Part shown: positions 27,462 to 37,571 of the stretch, one piece after another
Position numbering within the stretch: the first letter of the stretch is position 1
Layout of the letters: each line of letters begins with the position of its first letter
Program-made: the position numbers and the translations under genes
The notes under the pieces: generated by a model
What the model was told of the DNA's origin: nothing
The model's input: only the letters and a program-made list of their open reading frames with translations
Databases searched by the model: none
Virus record (IMG/VR): IMGVR_UViG_3300044631_000551
Location: 1-64,000 of that record
Strand: one strand, 5' to 3'
DNA: 64,000 nt
Source: a virus

Positions 27462-29183
27462 TTAGAATCTTATTACTAATTTAACTTGTTCTTTATTTGA
27501 AGTAGAACGAGAAACTTCTTGAATATTTTGAATGTATAAAACATCACCAGAATAGATAGCTAAGTTTGCAGCAGTGTTTCCACTAGAAGTGATTCGTTGC
27601 GCGCCATTAGCACCTTGTAGAACTTCACCAGACTGGAACGTACCATTGACGCCAGTTAGCAACATGACTGATGAGTTAGCAAATGCGTATCTACCAGAAG
27701 CGGTAGAAATACTACCTGTTACCACTTCACCATTTGCATAAGTTCCTGTTCCAGAACCTGTTATATTTATAGTGCATAATTGATTAAATGTGTTTGCAGC
27801 ATATAAAGTTCCGTTAGAATATGTCGGATTTTTTAACAAACCAACAGTTCTATAAGTCACGTCTGCGTTAAAAGTATTGGCTCCAACGTACTCGTCAAAC
27901 AAACAATGTACGCCAAGTGCATCACAATATAATTCGTCATAAACATCACTACCGTGTCCGCCATCTGGAGAGATAATTGCTCTCAATTCACCGCCAGAGC
28001 CAAGGTTGGTTCCAGCAGTTACAGTGACAGTAGCATCTTTATAGCCAGTACCATATTGTGCCATGTTTACGCGAGTAATTGCGCCAGTTGTTGAATTCAT
28101 TACAGCATATGCAGAAGCATTACTACCAGTTCTAGAAGTAATTGTTAACAATGGACCAATAGAATATGTACAGGTATTTGATAAGAATCCAGCTGGGAAC
28201 GAGTCAGTAATTGTAATACCATATGCTGTATTAGATGTACCAATCTTACGAACGAATGTATTTCCGCTAGTATTTGTGACAGTAATCGCACTATCTCTGT
28301 AATAGTTCGAAGTTGTATTAGCTGTGTTTGCAATAATTACTACATTGTTATTGCCAGTCGTTGTAATCGCACCAGTATGATTCGGATAATCTGCACCAGA
28401 AGCTTCAACAATAATATGAAATATTCCGCCATCTACTGCTGCGTTAGCAACGATCGCGTCTGGTGTTACAGGGATATATTCGTTTGTTGTAAACTTTAGA
28501 TTATCAGATTGAGCGACATTATACATGTACATCCACTTGTAATTGTCTGCTGTTTGAAATGGCGTTCCAATGTAGGTCGCGCTCTTTGTTGGTTTTATAG
28601 TAGAATTTGCGCCACCATTGTTTGAAATACATTTGAACACGTCACGTGTATCAGTAATAACAAAGAAGTCAGTATCTTTTAATTCAGCCTGATCGTCATA
28701 TTGAGTGTAAACTGTGCTAGTGGTCCATGTGTATTTTGGAACCATTCGTTTGAAGTTGGCTTTTTTACCAAACATCATTTCGTTCCAGATATCATAGAAG
28801 GAATCAGTTTCTGACTCTACTTCAGCTGAAACATCGCTCGTTGGATATTCAGATTGTTTACCAACAAACACATAAAAGTTATTTTCGTTTTCGAAAGAAA
28901 CGTTGACTCTTAGACCAGTACCACTCCCGCCAGTCGCGTAGATGGCAGAGTTAGGAACATTATTGTTATAAACACCTTTGGTGACTAGGGTAGCTGCTGT
29001 AACATTGGCGGTGGCATTGACAGTGACTGTAAACGTAGTTCCACCGAATAAGCTAACTGTTTCTGCGTTGACATAACTGCCACCAGCTGCGCTAATAGCG
29101 AGAGCAGAAACTTTTTGATTATCAACAGAATTGATAAACTCATCTATTGTATTTCTTTTGAATTTAGATAATAGCTTACTCAT
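27462..29183 (-). CDS. gp8: Baseplate wedge protein gp8 (enlarged)
   Basis: This is the probable gp8 baseplate wedge subunit, 573 residues against 334 in T4. Family landmarks are an N-terminal basic segment, FVGKQSEYPTSD and YDIWNEMMFGKKANFKRMVP near residues 110-145, YKWMYMYNV ... FTTNEYIPVTPD near 210-235, and a C-terminus DVLYIQNIQEVSRSTSNKEQ that parallels the T4 gp8 end. The extra length comes from a Gly-Gly-Tyr module near residues 30-100 and further beta inserts in the second half. It lies between the gp7-position protein and the DUF4815 protein. Confidence 0.88.
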   Translation of the reverse strand: MSKLLSKFKRNTIDEFINSVDNQKVSALAISAAGGSYVNAETVSLFGGTTFTVTVNATANVTAATLVTKGVYNNNVPNSAIYATGGSGTGLRVNVSFENENNFYVFVGKQSEYPTSDVSAEVESETDSFYDIWNEMMFGKKANFKRMVPKYTWTTSTVYTQYDDQAELKDTDFFVITDTRDVFKCISNNGGANSTIKPTKSATYIGTPFQTADNYKWMYMYNVAQSDNLKFTTNEYIPVTPDAIVANAAVDGGIFHIIVEASGADYPNHTGAITTTGNNNVVIIANTANTTSNYYRDSAITVTNTSGNTFVRKIGTSNTAYGITITDSFPAGFLSNTCTYSIGPLLTITSRTGSNASAYAVMNSTTGAITRVNMAQYGTGYKDATVTVTAGTNLGSGGELRAIISPDGGHGSDVYDELYCDALGVHCLFDEYVGANTFNADVTYRTVGLLKNPTYSNGTLYAANTFNQLCTINITGSGTGTYANGEVVTGSISTASGRYAFANSSVMLLTGVNGTFQSGEVLQGANGAQRITSSGNTAANLAIYSGDVLYIQNIQEVSRSTSNKEQVKLVIRF

Positions 29184-29192
29184 TTATGTACC

Positions 29193-32100
29193 TTATGGGT
29201 TTGTGTTTAGCACTGTGTCAATGACAGTGTCAAAAACGGTATCTGTATCAACAACTGTTACATAAGCAGTGGCTGACGAAGTATTTATAGCGGTTGATGT
29301 AGACTTCTGAGTATTAAACTTAGTAGAAATCGCTGTTGTATATTGCGTAGCATTCAACACAGTTCCAGTCAAATTAAACAGCGTATCTGTATAGAACTTC
29401 GTATCAAAAGTTGTATTTTTAGTTGTTGATGTTTCTTTGTTGGTAGAAATTGTAGTATTTAAAGCTGTATCATAAGTGGTTACAATAGTTGTTAGGCTCT
29501 TAGTCTGAGTTGCGTAAGTCGTTGATTTACTGGTATCAGTATTATACGCTGTTGTTATTGTCGTATCATAAACTGACGATGTCGATTTACTTGTGGCAGT
29601 AGACTTAGTTGTATCAGTATTGAATACTGTAGAAGTAGAAGCAACAGTTGCGCTGATCTTGGTGGTATCAGTATCAAATACCGTGCTGGTAGACTTGGTC
29701 GTAGCGGTATCAATAGCAGTATCTGTATTAAATACAGTCGAAGTCGACTTCGAAGTCGCAGTCGCTATATTTGTAGCGATCTTAGTATCAGTCGACTTGC
29801 TTGTTGATGTCGAATATGCAGTAGCAGTATCGTAAATAGAAATTGTTTCATATACTGTCGAGAAAGTTGAATCAGTTTGAACAATCGTTGCTGTATTTAT
29901 GGTAGTATCAGTAGACTTCGATGTTCCTTTCGTAGTTTCGAACGTAGTTCCTTTACTTGTTGTAGTTAAGAATACTGTATCAAATAATGACTGAGTATTG
30001 TAAACTGTAACATATGATGTTAATGTATTGAATACTGTGCTGGTTAGCGCAGAAGTTGAAGTAGACTTGCTCGTTGATCCAGTTGTGCTAATGGCGGTGT
30101 CGCGCGCAGTATTTGTTTGGAACAATGTAACTGTATCGAATATAGTTGATGTTGCAAACGTTGTATTAAACGCAGTCGTAGTATCAAACACAGAAGAAGT
30201 TGATTTACTTGTTCCAGTTAGCGCAGAAGTATCAAATGTCGAAGCCGTGGCGAACACTGTATTGAATGCGGTTGTGGTATCAAACACAGTAGCATAAGTT
30301 GTTAGCGTCGCATAGATTGTAGCGAAACCAGTCGTAGTCGCGTATGCGGTAGTACGAGAAGTGGCAGTCGCTTTGTTAGTATCATATGCAGTTTCAAACG
30401 CAGTCGAAGTATCGAACACGCTAGTTGTTGCCTTAGATGTGCTAACTGTGGTATCGGTTGATTTGCTGGTTCCAGTAGACTTAGAAGTTGAAGCAGCTGT
30501 TTCTGTCGCTTTAGAAGTAGAAGTCGCTTTAGAAGTAGAAACCACAGTATCAAACGTTGTATCATACGTGGTCACATAAGTCGTAGTTGTATCAAACAAC
30601 GTCGTGGTAGATCTAGAAGTACCAATTGTGGTATCTGTTGATTTGCTGGTAGAAGTCGACTTAGAAGTCGAAGCAGATGTTCCAGTTAAATTCGAAGTAG
30701 CAGTAGACTTAGATGTAGAATTTGTAGTGTCAAACGTAGTATTATATGCAGTTACAAATGCTGTCGTTGTATTAAACACAGTCGTAGTCGACTTAGAAGT
30801 ACTCCTACCCGTTTCTATTGTAACCTCTTCTTTAGTTTCTGCATCGATAAAAGTGGTATCATATGCAGTAACATAAATCGTAGTTGTAGATTTAGAAGTA
30901 CTCGTTGCTTTAGAAGTCGTCGCACTTGTTGCTGCAGATGTATTAAACGTAGTGTTAAACGTTGTTGTCGTGTTAAACGCGGTAGTTGTATTAAACAACG
31001 TTAAGTATGCAGTTGTAGTGTTAAACACAGTCGTAGTGGCATACGCAGTATCATATAAAGTCGAAGTAGACTTAGAAGTCCCTGTCGTCTTAGAAGTTAA
31101 TTTAGACGTAGAACCTGTAGTATTAAACGTTGTATCAAACGTTGTTGTAGTATTAAACGTTGTTGTGGTGTTAAATACAGTCAAGAAAGTTGTAGTCGTA
31201 TCATATGCAGTTGTTGTTGCGTATGCTGTATTGAACGTCGTCGTCGTGCTTCTCGAAGTACTGGTAAATCTATTAGTACCAATTTGTGTTAGATACGTCG
31301 TTGTTGTATTAAACGCAGTAGAGATCGTGGTGTCAGTAGATTTTGACGTTTCTTTGGTTGTCTCTGTGGCTTTACTTGTTTGAGCACTGGTGCTTGTAGA
31401 CTTAGTGGTCGAACCAGTAGTATTAGTTTCAATTGTTGTACCATACACAGTAGTTGTATTAAACAACGTGGTCGTTGATTTTGAAGTCGCCGTTGCTTTT
31501 GAAGTGGCGCCAGTCGTATCAGTTGACTTACTTGTTGCTGTTAAAGCAGAAGTTTGTGTTGAGAAAACAGTTTGATATGCTGTATCAAACGTAGTATTAT
31601 ATGTTGTAGAAGTAAACGCACCGCTACCAGTAGTTGTTAGTTTACTTGTTGCCGTTGAAGCAGAAGTTTCTTTACTTGTAGAAGTATCGCGTTCGGTAAT
31701 CTTTGAAGTATTAGTGCTAAAGAACGTATCAAAAGCAGTATCATATTTCGTAGTGTAAGAAGTCGTCGTAGCATACGCTGTCGAGGTATCGTAAACCGAG
31801 TTAGTTAGACGCTTAGTAGAACGATTTGTGTCTGTATAAACCAACGTTGCAGTCGCAATAGTTGTGTCGGTATTAAACACAGTAGTGGTCGCAATGGCAG
31901 TATCAAATATGGTCTGAGTATTAAACACAGAAGTTGTAGATTTACTGGTAGCAGTTACATATGCTGTCGTTGTGTTAAATGTACTTGTTGTAGATTTATT
32001 AGTCGATGTAGCATATGCAGTTATAGTGTCAAAAACTGATGACGTAGATTTATTTGTTGCAGTGGCAAATGTCGTTGTTGTATCGTATGCAGTCGTGGTC

Positions 32101-35100
32101 GTTTTACCAGTACCATATGCAGTAGATTTTGACGTTTGAGTTGCAAACTTAGTATCAATCGTTGTAGAAGTATACAACGCAGTCGCTGTTAAAAAATTAG
32201 TGGCAAATGCTGAATCGGTGTACTTAGCAGTTCTATAATTTGTATCAGACAAATATTCAGTTGTAGTGTTTGTAGATTTTGAAGTACCTGTTTCCGTTGA
32301 AACTGCAGTTGAATATGCTGTACCAAGCGCAGTTTGCTTAAATGTATCTGTCGACTTAGAAGTATCTTTATTAGTTGCATAAGAAGTTGCAACTGTTGTC
32401 AATACTTCGCCAGTTGTAAAATATGTCTGAACATCTGTTGGACGCGACGTCGCAACCTTAGTAATGATATCAGTTTGTTTATTTGTCAGCGTAGTTACAT
32501 CTGTGTCTAAAGTCGTGTCTTTGAACTTGGTATTGTAAAAAGTTGCAAACTCAGTTTGGAACGAAGTATCATAAATCGTGTTGATAGTAGTCAACAGATT
32601 TGTCATAAATGTCGTGCCAGTAAACTTCTGCGTGTCGACTGTGGTATCTTTTGAAGTAGCATACGCAGTTGTAGTCGCAATCTTTGTTGCGTACGCTGTT
32701 AAGAATACAGTTGTTGTTACGCCAGCAGTTCGAGTGGCTCTGGTCGTCGCATATGCAGTTTGAACTATTGTACCAGCACCACTGTCTGTAGAGATCTTAG
32801 TATCAAACGTGGTGGTCGTATTTGTAAAGTAGCTGGTAACAGTAGCAGTTACTGGTAGAGTATCAATTGTTATGGCTGTATCTACTAACGTATTTGTGTC
32901 ATACGTTGTTGTTGTGGACACACTAGTATCAAATTTTGTAGTACGAGTTGTATCAATCGTAGTATCAGTATTGTAATTGGTAGTGGTATTAATTGTTGTA
33001 TTGACTAGAGTTCCGCCACTGGTATTAAAAATTGTATCGTATGTGGTAGAATAACTTGAGTTGATAGCTGTGCTTCTAGACGTGGCAAAAGCAGAAGTTT
33101 CTGATACTGTAACTTCTTTTGAACAAGAGTAAGACCAGACTCCAGGAGGAGCGTCATTAAGGAAAATACAATCATCAAATGTAAATCCTTTCGCAGCAGC
33201 ATCCGCTATCGCAGCATTTTGATTGACAAATCCAGTTTCACTAGCGGAAGTTGTAAATGTTGTATCTGCAGTTATACTTGTATCAAACACAGTTGTTGTG
33301 AAGAAGTTAGTTACAACAGATGTTTGGAAGTTAGTAGCAGCAACACCGCTTAGAGTACCGTAGCTGGTAGCAGTTGTTTTAGATGTGCCAGTCGCATACG
33401 CAGTAGCAAATTTAGTGCTTCTACTAGTATCATATACTGTAGCTGTACTCTTAGTCGTAGCTGTATCTCTAGCTTCTTGGCCAGCATACGTTGTGCTTGT
33501 ATAAACAATTGTTCCTACAGCAGTATTAATTGCAGTGGCAGTAGTAATTAACGTGCTAAATGCAGTTGTTGTAGAGGTCGAAATTGCTGTTTCGAATGTG
33601 GTATCGATAGCAGTTTCGCGCTTTGTCAAGAACGAAGTTCCATATGCAGATGTGGTTAGATACTCCGTCGCAATTGTAGTCGCGCCAGCAGTTTCTGTAA
33701 ATCTGCTTGTTGTAACACCAGTAGAAGTCGTAAGTGTTGTAGAAGTAGAAGTTAGATACTGAGTTTCTAGATAATCAATTAGAGCTTCTAGGGTGGTTCC
33801 ACGAGAAACAGGAACAGATTGAATTACAGTTCTACCAAATCTTTCCATACCAGCTGGATGCCACAAATCACGAAGAATGCTAGAATACTTGTTAAACGCA
33901 GTAACAGCTTGAACTTCGTATGAATATTCTTGGTAATAATAATTGTCGTGAATATACTTGTCAGAGTTTAAGAAACCGCGAGTAGATTTAAAGAATCCTT
34001 CGCCCTTACCCTGACCAAGATAATCAATTGTACCTGTTGCAACATGCGAAGCATTCGTTACACTTGTTAGCGAAACAGTCGTATTGTTAGTGTAGCCAAC
34101 ACCAGAATTATAGATGGATACAGTAGAAACAGCACCAGGACCACTACCAGAAACGCCAGCAATATTTGCATTGAAACCGAGGAATCCGCCAGCTCCATCA
34201 GACAGACGAAGCGGATAAATTAAATTATCGACGATTGCTACGTTTACGTTTGCTTGATAACCACCACCAGGATTAATATTTGTTAATGTAGCAATTGTAC
34301 CATAAGTGTAGGTGTTTAATGTAAAAATACCATTAAACGCAGTCAAATATGTTGCAGATGTATTTGATGAAAATGCAGTATAAGCTGGGGCTGCAGCATT
34401 AATTTGAATACTAAGCGCGTTAGTAATTGGCGTAGAAGTCAAGTCAATTGTGCTTGTATTGCTTAATGATCCAACATCAAAAGACGCAACGCTGGTTGGC
34501 GTTTCGCCTAGTGATGGTGTAACTGTTTCAGAAGCAGTTAATGTAAAACCTGTACCACCATTTCTAATGTCAAAAGTTACAACACCTTGTAGTCTTTGCA
34601 GACCAGTTACAATGGCTTGACCATTTACACCATCACCGCCAACAACGTTGACGAGTTCACCAAGAGAAAAACCAGGAGAGCTACCGAGAACTTGAATGCT
34701 AGAAAGTGATCCGTAAACTTTTGGACTATCTGTAACTTCGATGCCCAAGTCGTCTATTACATCTAAATTGATAATTTCTTCATCTGCCGCAAATGTTCCG
34801 ACAATGTCAGTAATATACAAAATATCGTGGCGCTGATTACCAGTTACAAATACTTTATAATCATCTACGAAAGCTGTCGCCCCAGAAATGCGACCAGTAA
34901 TCGTTTTACCGATATATGATGCAATGTTTGCATTATATTCTAGCTCCAAGTATCTTGGAACAAGCCATTGTGAATCAGATGCACGGATTACGTCTGTTCC
35001 AGGAGAATAGACGTTAATGTCTTCGTTGAATAAAACGCGGAATAATAATTCTAAACCACGTTCTGTGCCTTTAGAAGAGTATAATTCTTTGATGTGTTTT

Positions 35101-35363
35101 TGTAGAAGACGTTTATCTGCAGCAACATCAAGCGGAATACCATGCATGTATTTTTTACGAAAATAATCTACGAACTCATCAAGAGTAGTATCAATATCGC
35201 GCCAAGTTGGTAGTCGACGAGCGTCGTAGATTACTTGATTAGTTTGTTCTAACCACTCAAAATATGCTCTAACAAATGCAACGAAAGTTGGTCCTTCTTC
35301 TCGGTAGATAGAAGGAAACTGACTTTCAATGAGTGGAGAAATTAACTTCTCAAGGTCTTTCAT
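29193..35363 (-). CDS. Baseplate wedge protein in gp7 position with giant Thr-rich extension
   Basis: This 2056-residue protein is the longest in the window. Residues 1-520 form a normal domain of the marine T4-like wedge family: SQFPSIYREEGPTFVAFVRA, DIDTTLDEFVDYF, KYMHGIPLDVAADKRLL, SKGTERGLELLFRVLFNED. From about residue 528 to the end it is the same Thr/Ser-rich repeat as in the two fibre-cluster proteins, interrupted at about 709-751 by a short domain with FDDCIFLNDAPPGVWSYSCS. Its position between gp6 and gp8 is that of T4 gp7, but sequence identity to gp7 cannot be shown here. The repeat probably projects from the baseplate. Confidence 0.75.
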   Translation of the reverse strand: MKDLEKLISPLIESQFPSIYREEGPTFVAFVRAYFEWLEQTNQVIYDARRLPTWRDIDTTLDEFVDYFRKKYMHGIPLDVAADKRLLQKHIKELYSSKGTERGLELLFRVLFNEDINVYSPGTDVIRASDSQWLVPRYLELEYNANIASYIGKTITGRISGATAFVDDYKVFVTGNQRHDILYITDIVGTFAADEEIINLDVIDDLGIEVTDSPKVYGSLSSIQVLGSSPGFSLGELVNVVGGDGVNGQAIVTGLQRLQGVVTFDIRNGGTGFTLTASETVTPSLGETPTSVASFDVGSLSNTSTIDLTSTPITNALSIQINAAAPAYTAFSSNTSATYLTAFNGIFTLNTYTYGTIATLTNINPGGGYQANVNVAIVDNLIYPLRLSDGAGGFLGFNANIAGVSGSGPGAVSTVSIYNSGVGYTNNTTVSLTSVTNASHVATGTIDYLGQGKGEGFFKSTRGFLNSDKYIHDNYYYQEYSYEVQAVTAFNKYSSILRDLWHPAGMERFGRTVIQSVPVSRGTTLEALIDYLETQYLTSTSTTLTTSTGVTTSRFTETAGATTIATEYLTTSAYGTSFLTKRETAIDTTFETAISTSTTTAFSTLITTATAINTAVGTIVYTSTTYAGQEARDTATTKSTATVYDTSRSTKFATAYATGTSKTTATSYGTLSGVAATNFQTSVVTNFFTTTVFDTSITADTTFTTSASETGFVNQNAAIADAAAKGFTFDDCIFLNDAPPGVWSYSCSKEVTVSETSAFATSRSTAINSSYSTTYDTIFNTSGGTLVNTTINTTTNYNTDTTIDTTRTTKFDTSVSTTTTYDTNTLVDTAITIDTLPVTATVTSYFTNTTTTFDTKISTDSGAGTIVQTAYATTRATRTAGVTTTVFLTAYATKIATTTAYATSKDTTVDTQKFTGTTFMTNLLTTINTIYDTSFQTEFATFYNTKFKDTTLDTDVTTLTNKQTDIITKVATSRPTDVQTYFTTGEVLTTVATSYATNKDTSKSTDTFKQTALGTAYSTAVSTETGTSKSTNTTTEYLSDTNYRTAKYTDSAFATNFLTATALYTSTTIDTKFATQTSKSTAYGTGKTTTTAYDTTTTFATATNKSTSSVFDTITAYATSTNKSTTSTFNTTTAYVTATSKSTTSVFNTQTIFDTAIATTTVFNTDTTIATATLVYTDTNRSTKRLTNSVYDTSTAYATTTSYTTKYDTAFDTFFSTNTSKITERDTSTSKETSASTATSKLTTTGSGAFTSTTYNTTFDTAYQTVFSTQTSALTATSKSTDTTGATSKATATSKSTTTLFNTTTVYGTTIETNTTGSTTKSTSTSAQTSKATETTKETSKSTDTTISTAFNTTTTYLTQIGTNRFTSTSRSTTTTFNTAYATTTAYDTTTTFLTVFNTTTTFNTTTTFDTTFNTTGSTSKLTSKTTGTSKSTSTLYDTAYATTTVFNTTTAYLTLFNTTTAFNTTTTFNTTFNTSAATSATTSKATSTSKSTTTIYVTAYDTTFIDAETKEEVTIETGRSTSKSTTTVFNTTTAFVTAYNTTFDTTNSTSKSTATSNLTGTSASTSKSTSTSKSTDTTIGTSRSTTTLFDTTTTYVTTYDTTFDTVVSTSKATSTSKATETAASTSKSTGTSKSTDTTVSTSKATTSVFDTSTAFETAYDTNKATATSRTTAYATTTGFATIYATLTTYATVFDTTTAFNTVFATASTFDTSALTGTSKSTSSVFDTTTAFNTTFATSTIFDTVTLFQTNTARDTAISTTGSTSKSTSTSALTSTVFNTLTSYVTVYNTQSLFDTVFLTTTSKGTTFETTKGTSKSTDTTINTATIVQTDSTFSTVYETISIYDTATAYSTSTSKSTDTKIATNIATATSKSTSTVFNTDTAIDTATTKSTSTVFDTDTTKISATVASTSTVFNTDTTKSTATSKSTSSVYDTTITTAYNTDTSKSTTYATQTKSLTTIVTTYDTALNTTISTNKETSTTKNTTFDTKFYTDTLFNLTGTVLNATQYTTAISTKFNTQKSTSTAINTSSATAYVTVVDTDTVFDTVIDTVLNTNP
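29196..33108 (-). repeat. Thr/Ser-rich coding repeat, main block
   Basis: About 1300 codons of units such as STSTVFNTDT, ATTTVFDT and STSKATSTSKSTDTT, with Thr on alternating positions. The DNA is degenerate and has no exact long repeats. A shorter block (about 33240-33780) precedes the small interrupting domain. Confidence 0.8.
29282..29289 (-). promoter_or_regulatory. Possible late promoter TATAAATA for gp8
   Basis: Exact late consensus on the minus strand within the last codons of the gp7-position gene, about 100 nt before the gp8 ATG. It lies in AT-rich repeat coding DNA, so chance occurrence is possible. Confidence 0.35.
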
Positions 35364-37156
35364 TAGATGCGAATTCCAGTTACAACGACAGAAATATCTT
35401 CGTTATCAATTAGTAATATTTTATTTGTTAGCGTATCAATATCAGCATTTTCAGTTCTTGCGTATATTTTAATACTGTCAGTATCATAAGAATCAACAAT
35501 TAAATTTGTAATTTTAATTTCGCCTGTTTCATAATTTACTGTACCGACATTATTATTTAGAACTGTAGTATTACCATTATTTATGGTGTAAATATAAAGA
35601 GTTCCAACACCATTGTCATTAATATAAGCAGTATATTTGTCATAAACAAATGCGGTTGAAGATACGATTGGTTCATGGCCAACTGGTAAAACATATCTTA
35701 TATCTTCATCATGTAATCGATTTTCAAAACTCCAGTTAGAAGAAAAGCTAACAAGAGGAGTAGGAGTTATGCGCTTAGAAATACGAACTTGTGTATCGTT
35801 TGAAATGATTGATACATCAGCAGCATCAATAGCAGCAGACAGTTTAGAGAACCTTAAATCAGAGCCAAAGTCTGATAGATAACTTGTATTAAAAGATGTG
35901 ATGGCAGTAATAACATTTGACACCAATTGAGATGGTGTTTTTGTTGTGGCGCTTATGTTGTACTTGACGCGAGAAATAATATCAAGATACAAATACTCAG
36001 GATCAACTATTAATGGTTCAATCGATACTGGTGTCTTATCTTCTAAGAAAGTCAAGATGCTTTGTTTTATGCTAGAAGAAAGCATTTCTCCGCCAACTGG
36101 TTTAGCAGAGATAATAACTTTTCCATATAATTTTGGAACTGACTCTTCGCCACCGTAGGCGATTACAGTTTCAATCGAAGGGTAGTTTGCCTTGATTAAA
36201 GAAATAAAGTCTTCAGCAGTAACAGCTCTGTTCTGCGCTGTAAATCCGCGAATCGCATTATAACGAATTGATTCAGCATCTTCCGCTTGCGAGCCACCAG
36301 CTGAAGTTTCGGTAGTAGATAACAAAAATGTATTTGAAGAAAAACCATCAGCAGAACTGATAGAAGTAAACGTACCGCATCCGTTACCATCTTCGCCTGC
36401 AGTTTGTCTGTATGTAACTAAAACAATATTACCTGCTGTCAATTTCTTACTGGAAACACCGTTACCAAACGAAACAGCATACTTAAATTCGTCAGCACCC
36501 TGAACAAAAAATACTGTGCTATTTGCATTCAAACCAAACAAGTCAGTGGCTTTGCTCCACGCCACTGCTGTGGTATTTGTTGATGAGTTTCTTATTTCAA
36601 CAGTAATAGAAGAAGTATCTAATGTATTAGAAGACAAAGTAAATGTTTGGTTGTTCGCAGAGTTCGCAACAAATGCTTCTGTTTTAATGCTGCCTTCGTG
36701 GAAAGAAACATTAGAAACGGTGTAGTTGTTTGAGCGATACAAAACAATAGTTTCGTCTGTTGAAAATGTGTATGTTTCATTAGCATCATTAGTACCTCTG
36801 ATGCTGTAATACTGTGGCAGAGTAATTGTGTCTGGAGTATTTGCTGGCTGCGCAGTAACAGTGACATCAATTGTTGAAGCTGCGCGCGATCTTGGCGTAT
36901 AGTTTAATTCTTTAGCGTGAGATACAATTGAGTCGCGAAGTTGCGCGGTATCCAAAAACATCTCACTGCCAATCATGTTGAGATACATGGCGTTGTGATA
37001 GGTATTGTATGCTAATAAGTCCAACAGAACTGATAAGTTAGAACCTTCAAAATCATAGTCCCTAAACTCAGTTTGCTGACTTAAATATGTCTTTAGACTT
37101 TCTTTGTATGCAGCAAAGTCTAATTCAGTGGTGGTGAGAAATCCTTGATTCGACAT
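35363..37156 (-). CDS. gp6: Baseplate wedge protein gp6
   Basis: This is the core wedge subunit that dimerises to form the inner baseplate ring, 597 residues (T4 has 660). The N-terminal landmark is LDFAAYKESLKTYLSQQTEF followed by YDFEGSNLSVLLDLLAYNTY, the hallmark of gp6-type proteins. The middle holds a baseplate-J-like region (TAEDFISLIKANYPSIETVI). Its stop and the next start are adjacent, and it directly follows gp25, as is usual in contractile-tail wedges. Confidence 0.93.
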   Translation of the reverse strand: MSNQGFLTTTELDFAAYKESLKTYLSQQTEFRDYDFEGSNLSVLLDLLAYNTYHNAMYLNMIGSEMFLDTAQLRDSIVSHAKELNYTPRSRAASTIDVTVTAQPANTPDTITLPQYYSIRGTNDANETYTFSTDETIVLYRSNNYTVSNVSFHEGSIKTEAFVANSANNQTFTLSSNTLDTSSITVEIRNSSTNTTAVAWSKATDLFGLNANSTVFFVQGADEFKYAVSFGNGVSSKKLTAGNIVLVTYRQTAGEDGNGCGTFTSISSADGFSSNTFLLSTTETSAGGSQAEDAESIRYNAIRGFTAQNRAVTAEDFISLIKANYPSIETVIAYGGEESVPKLYGKVIISAKPVGGEMLSSSIKQSILTFLEDKTPVSIEPLIVDPEYLYLDIISRVKYNISATTKTPSQLVSNVITAITSFNTSYLSDFGSDLRFSKLSAAIDAADVSIISNDTQVRISKRITPTPLVSFSSNWSFENRLHDEDIRYVLPVGHEPIVSSTAFVYDKYTAYINDNGVGTLYIYTINNGNTTVLNNNVGTVNYETGEIKITNLIVDSYDTDSIKIYARTENADIDTLTNKILLIDNEDISVVVTGIRI

Positions 37157-37157
37157 T

Positions 37158-37571
37158 TTATCTTATCCTGTTTAGAAGGAACTCTACAGTTCCTACTTGT
37201 TCGTTTCTTATTAGTGAGAAAGCAATGCTCACAAAATACGTGTTTCTGTCATAATCTGGCGTAACATCAACTGTATCAATATTGATTCTTGGTTCGTACT
37301 GTTTAAGCGTCTGAATAATTGTTTCGCGCAAAGCAATTGTGGTTAGTGGCGTCATTTGCTCAAACAACAACTCGCTAACACCAGCGCCAAGATTTGGATC
37401 TAATAACCTTTCATATTTATCAGTCATAATTAGATTCTTTACAGATCTCTTTGCTGCGTCTAGATCTGTGAGCCTAACAACATCATTTGTAATGACGTTT
37501 CTGCTAAACGATGCGCTAAAATCGCTATACGTCGGTGGCGCTTTGATTGGATTTTCTTTACGGAAAGCCAT
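37158..37571 (-). CDS. gp25: Baseplate wedge protein gp25
   Basis: This 137-residue protein (T4 gp25 has 132) carries the conserved gp25 core: DLDAAKRSVKNLIMTDKYER, then LLFEQMTPLTTIALRETI and the EPR motif in QYEPRINIDTV. In contractile injection systems gp25 acts as the sheath polymerisation nucleator and joins sheath to wedge. It overlaps the preceding small gene by one base (TAATG-type) and is followed by gp6. Confidence 0.93.
   Translation of the reverse strand: MAFRKENPIKAPPTYSDFSASFSRNVITNDVVRLTDLDAAKRSVKNLIMTDKYERLLDPNLGAGVSELLFEQMTPLTTIALRETIIQTLKQYEPRINIDTVDVTPDYDRNTYFVSIAFSLIRNEQVGTVEFLLNRIR

Noticed and set aside
27764-27771. TATAAATA on the minus strand inside gp8
   Set aside because: It lies more than 300 nt before the next start within AT-rich coding DNA. 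A chance match is more likely.
29593-33762. Similar Val/Leu-rich plus-strand frames opposite the wedge-protein repeat
   Set aside because: Same antisense effect of the Thr-rich repeat.
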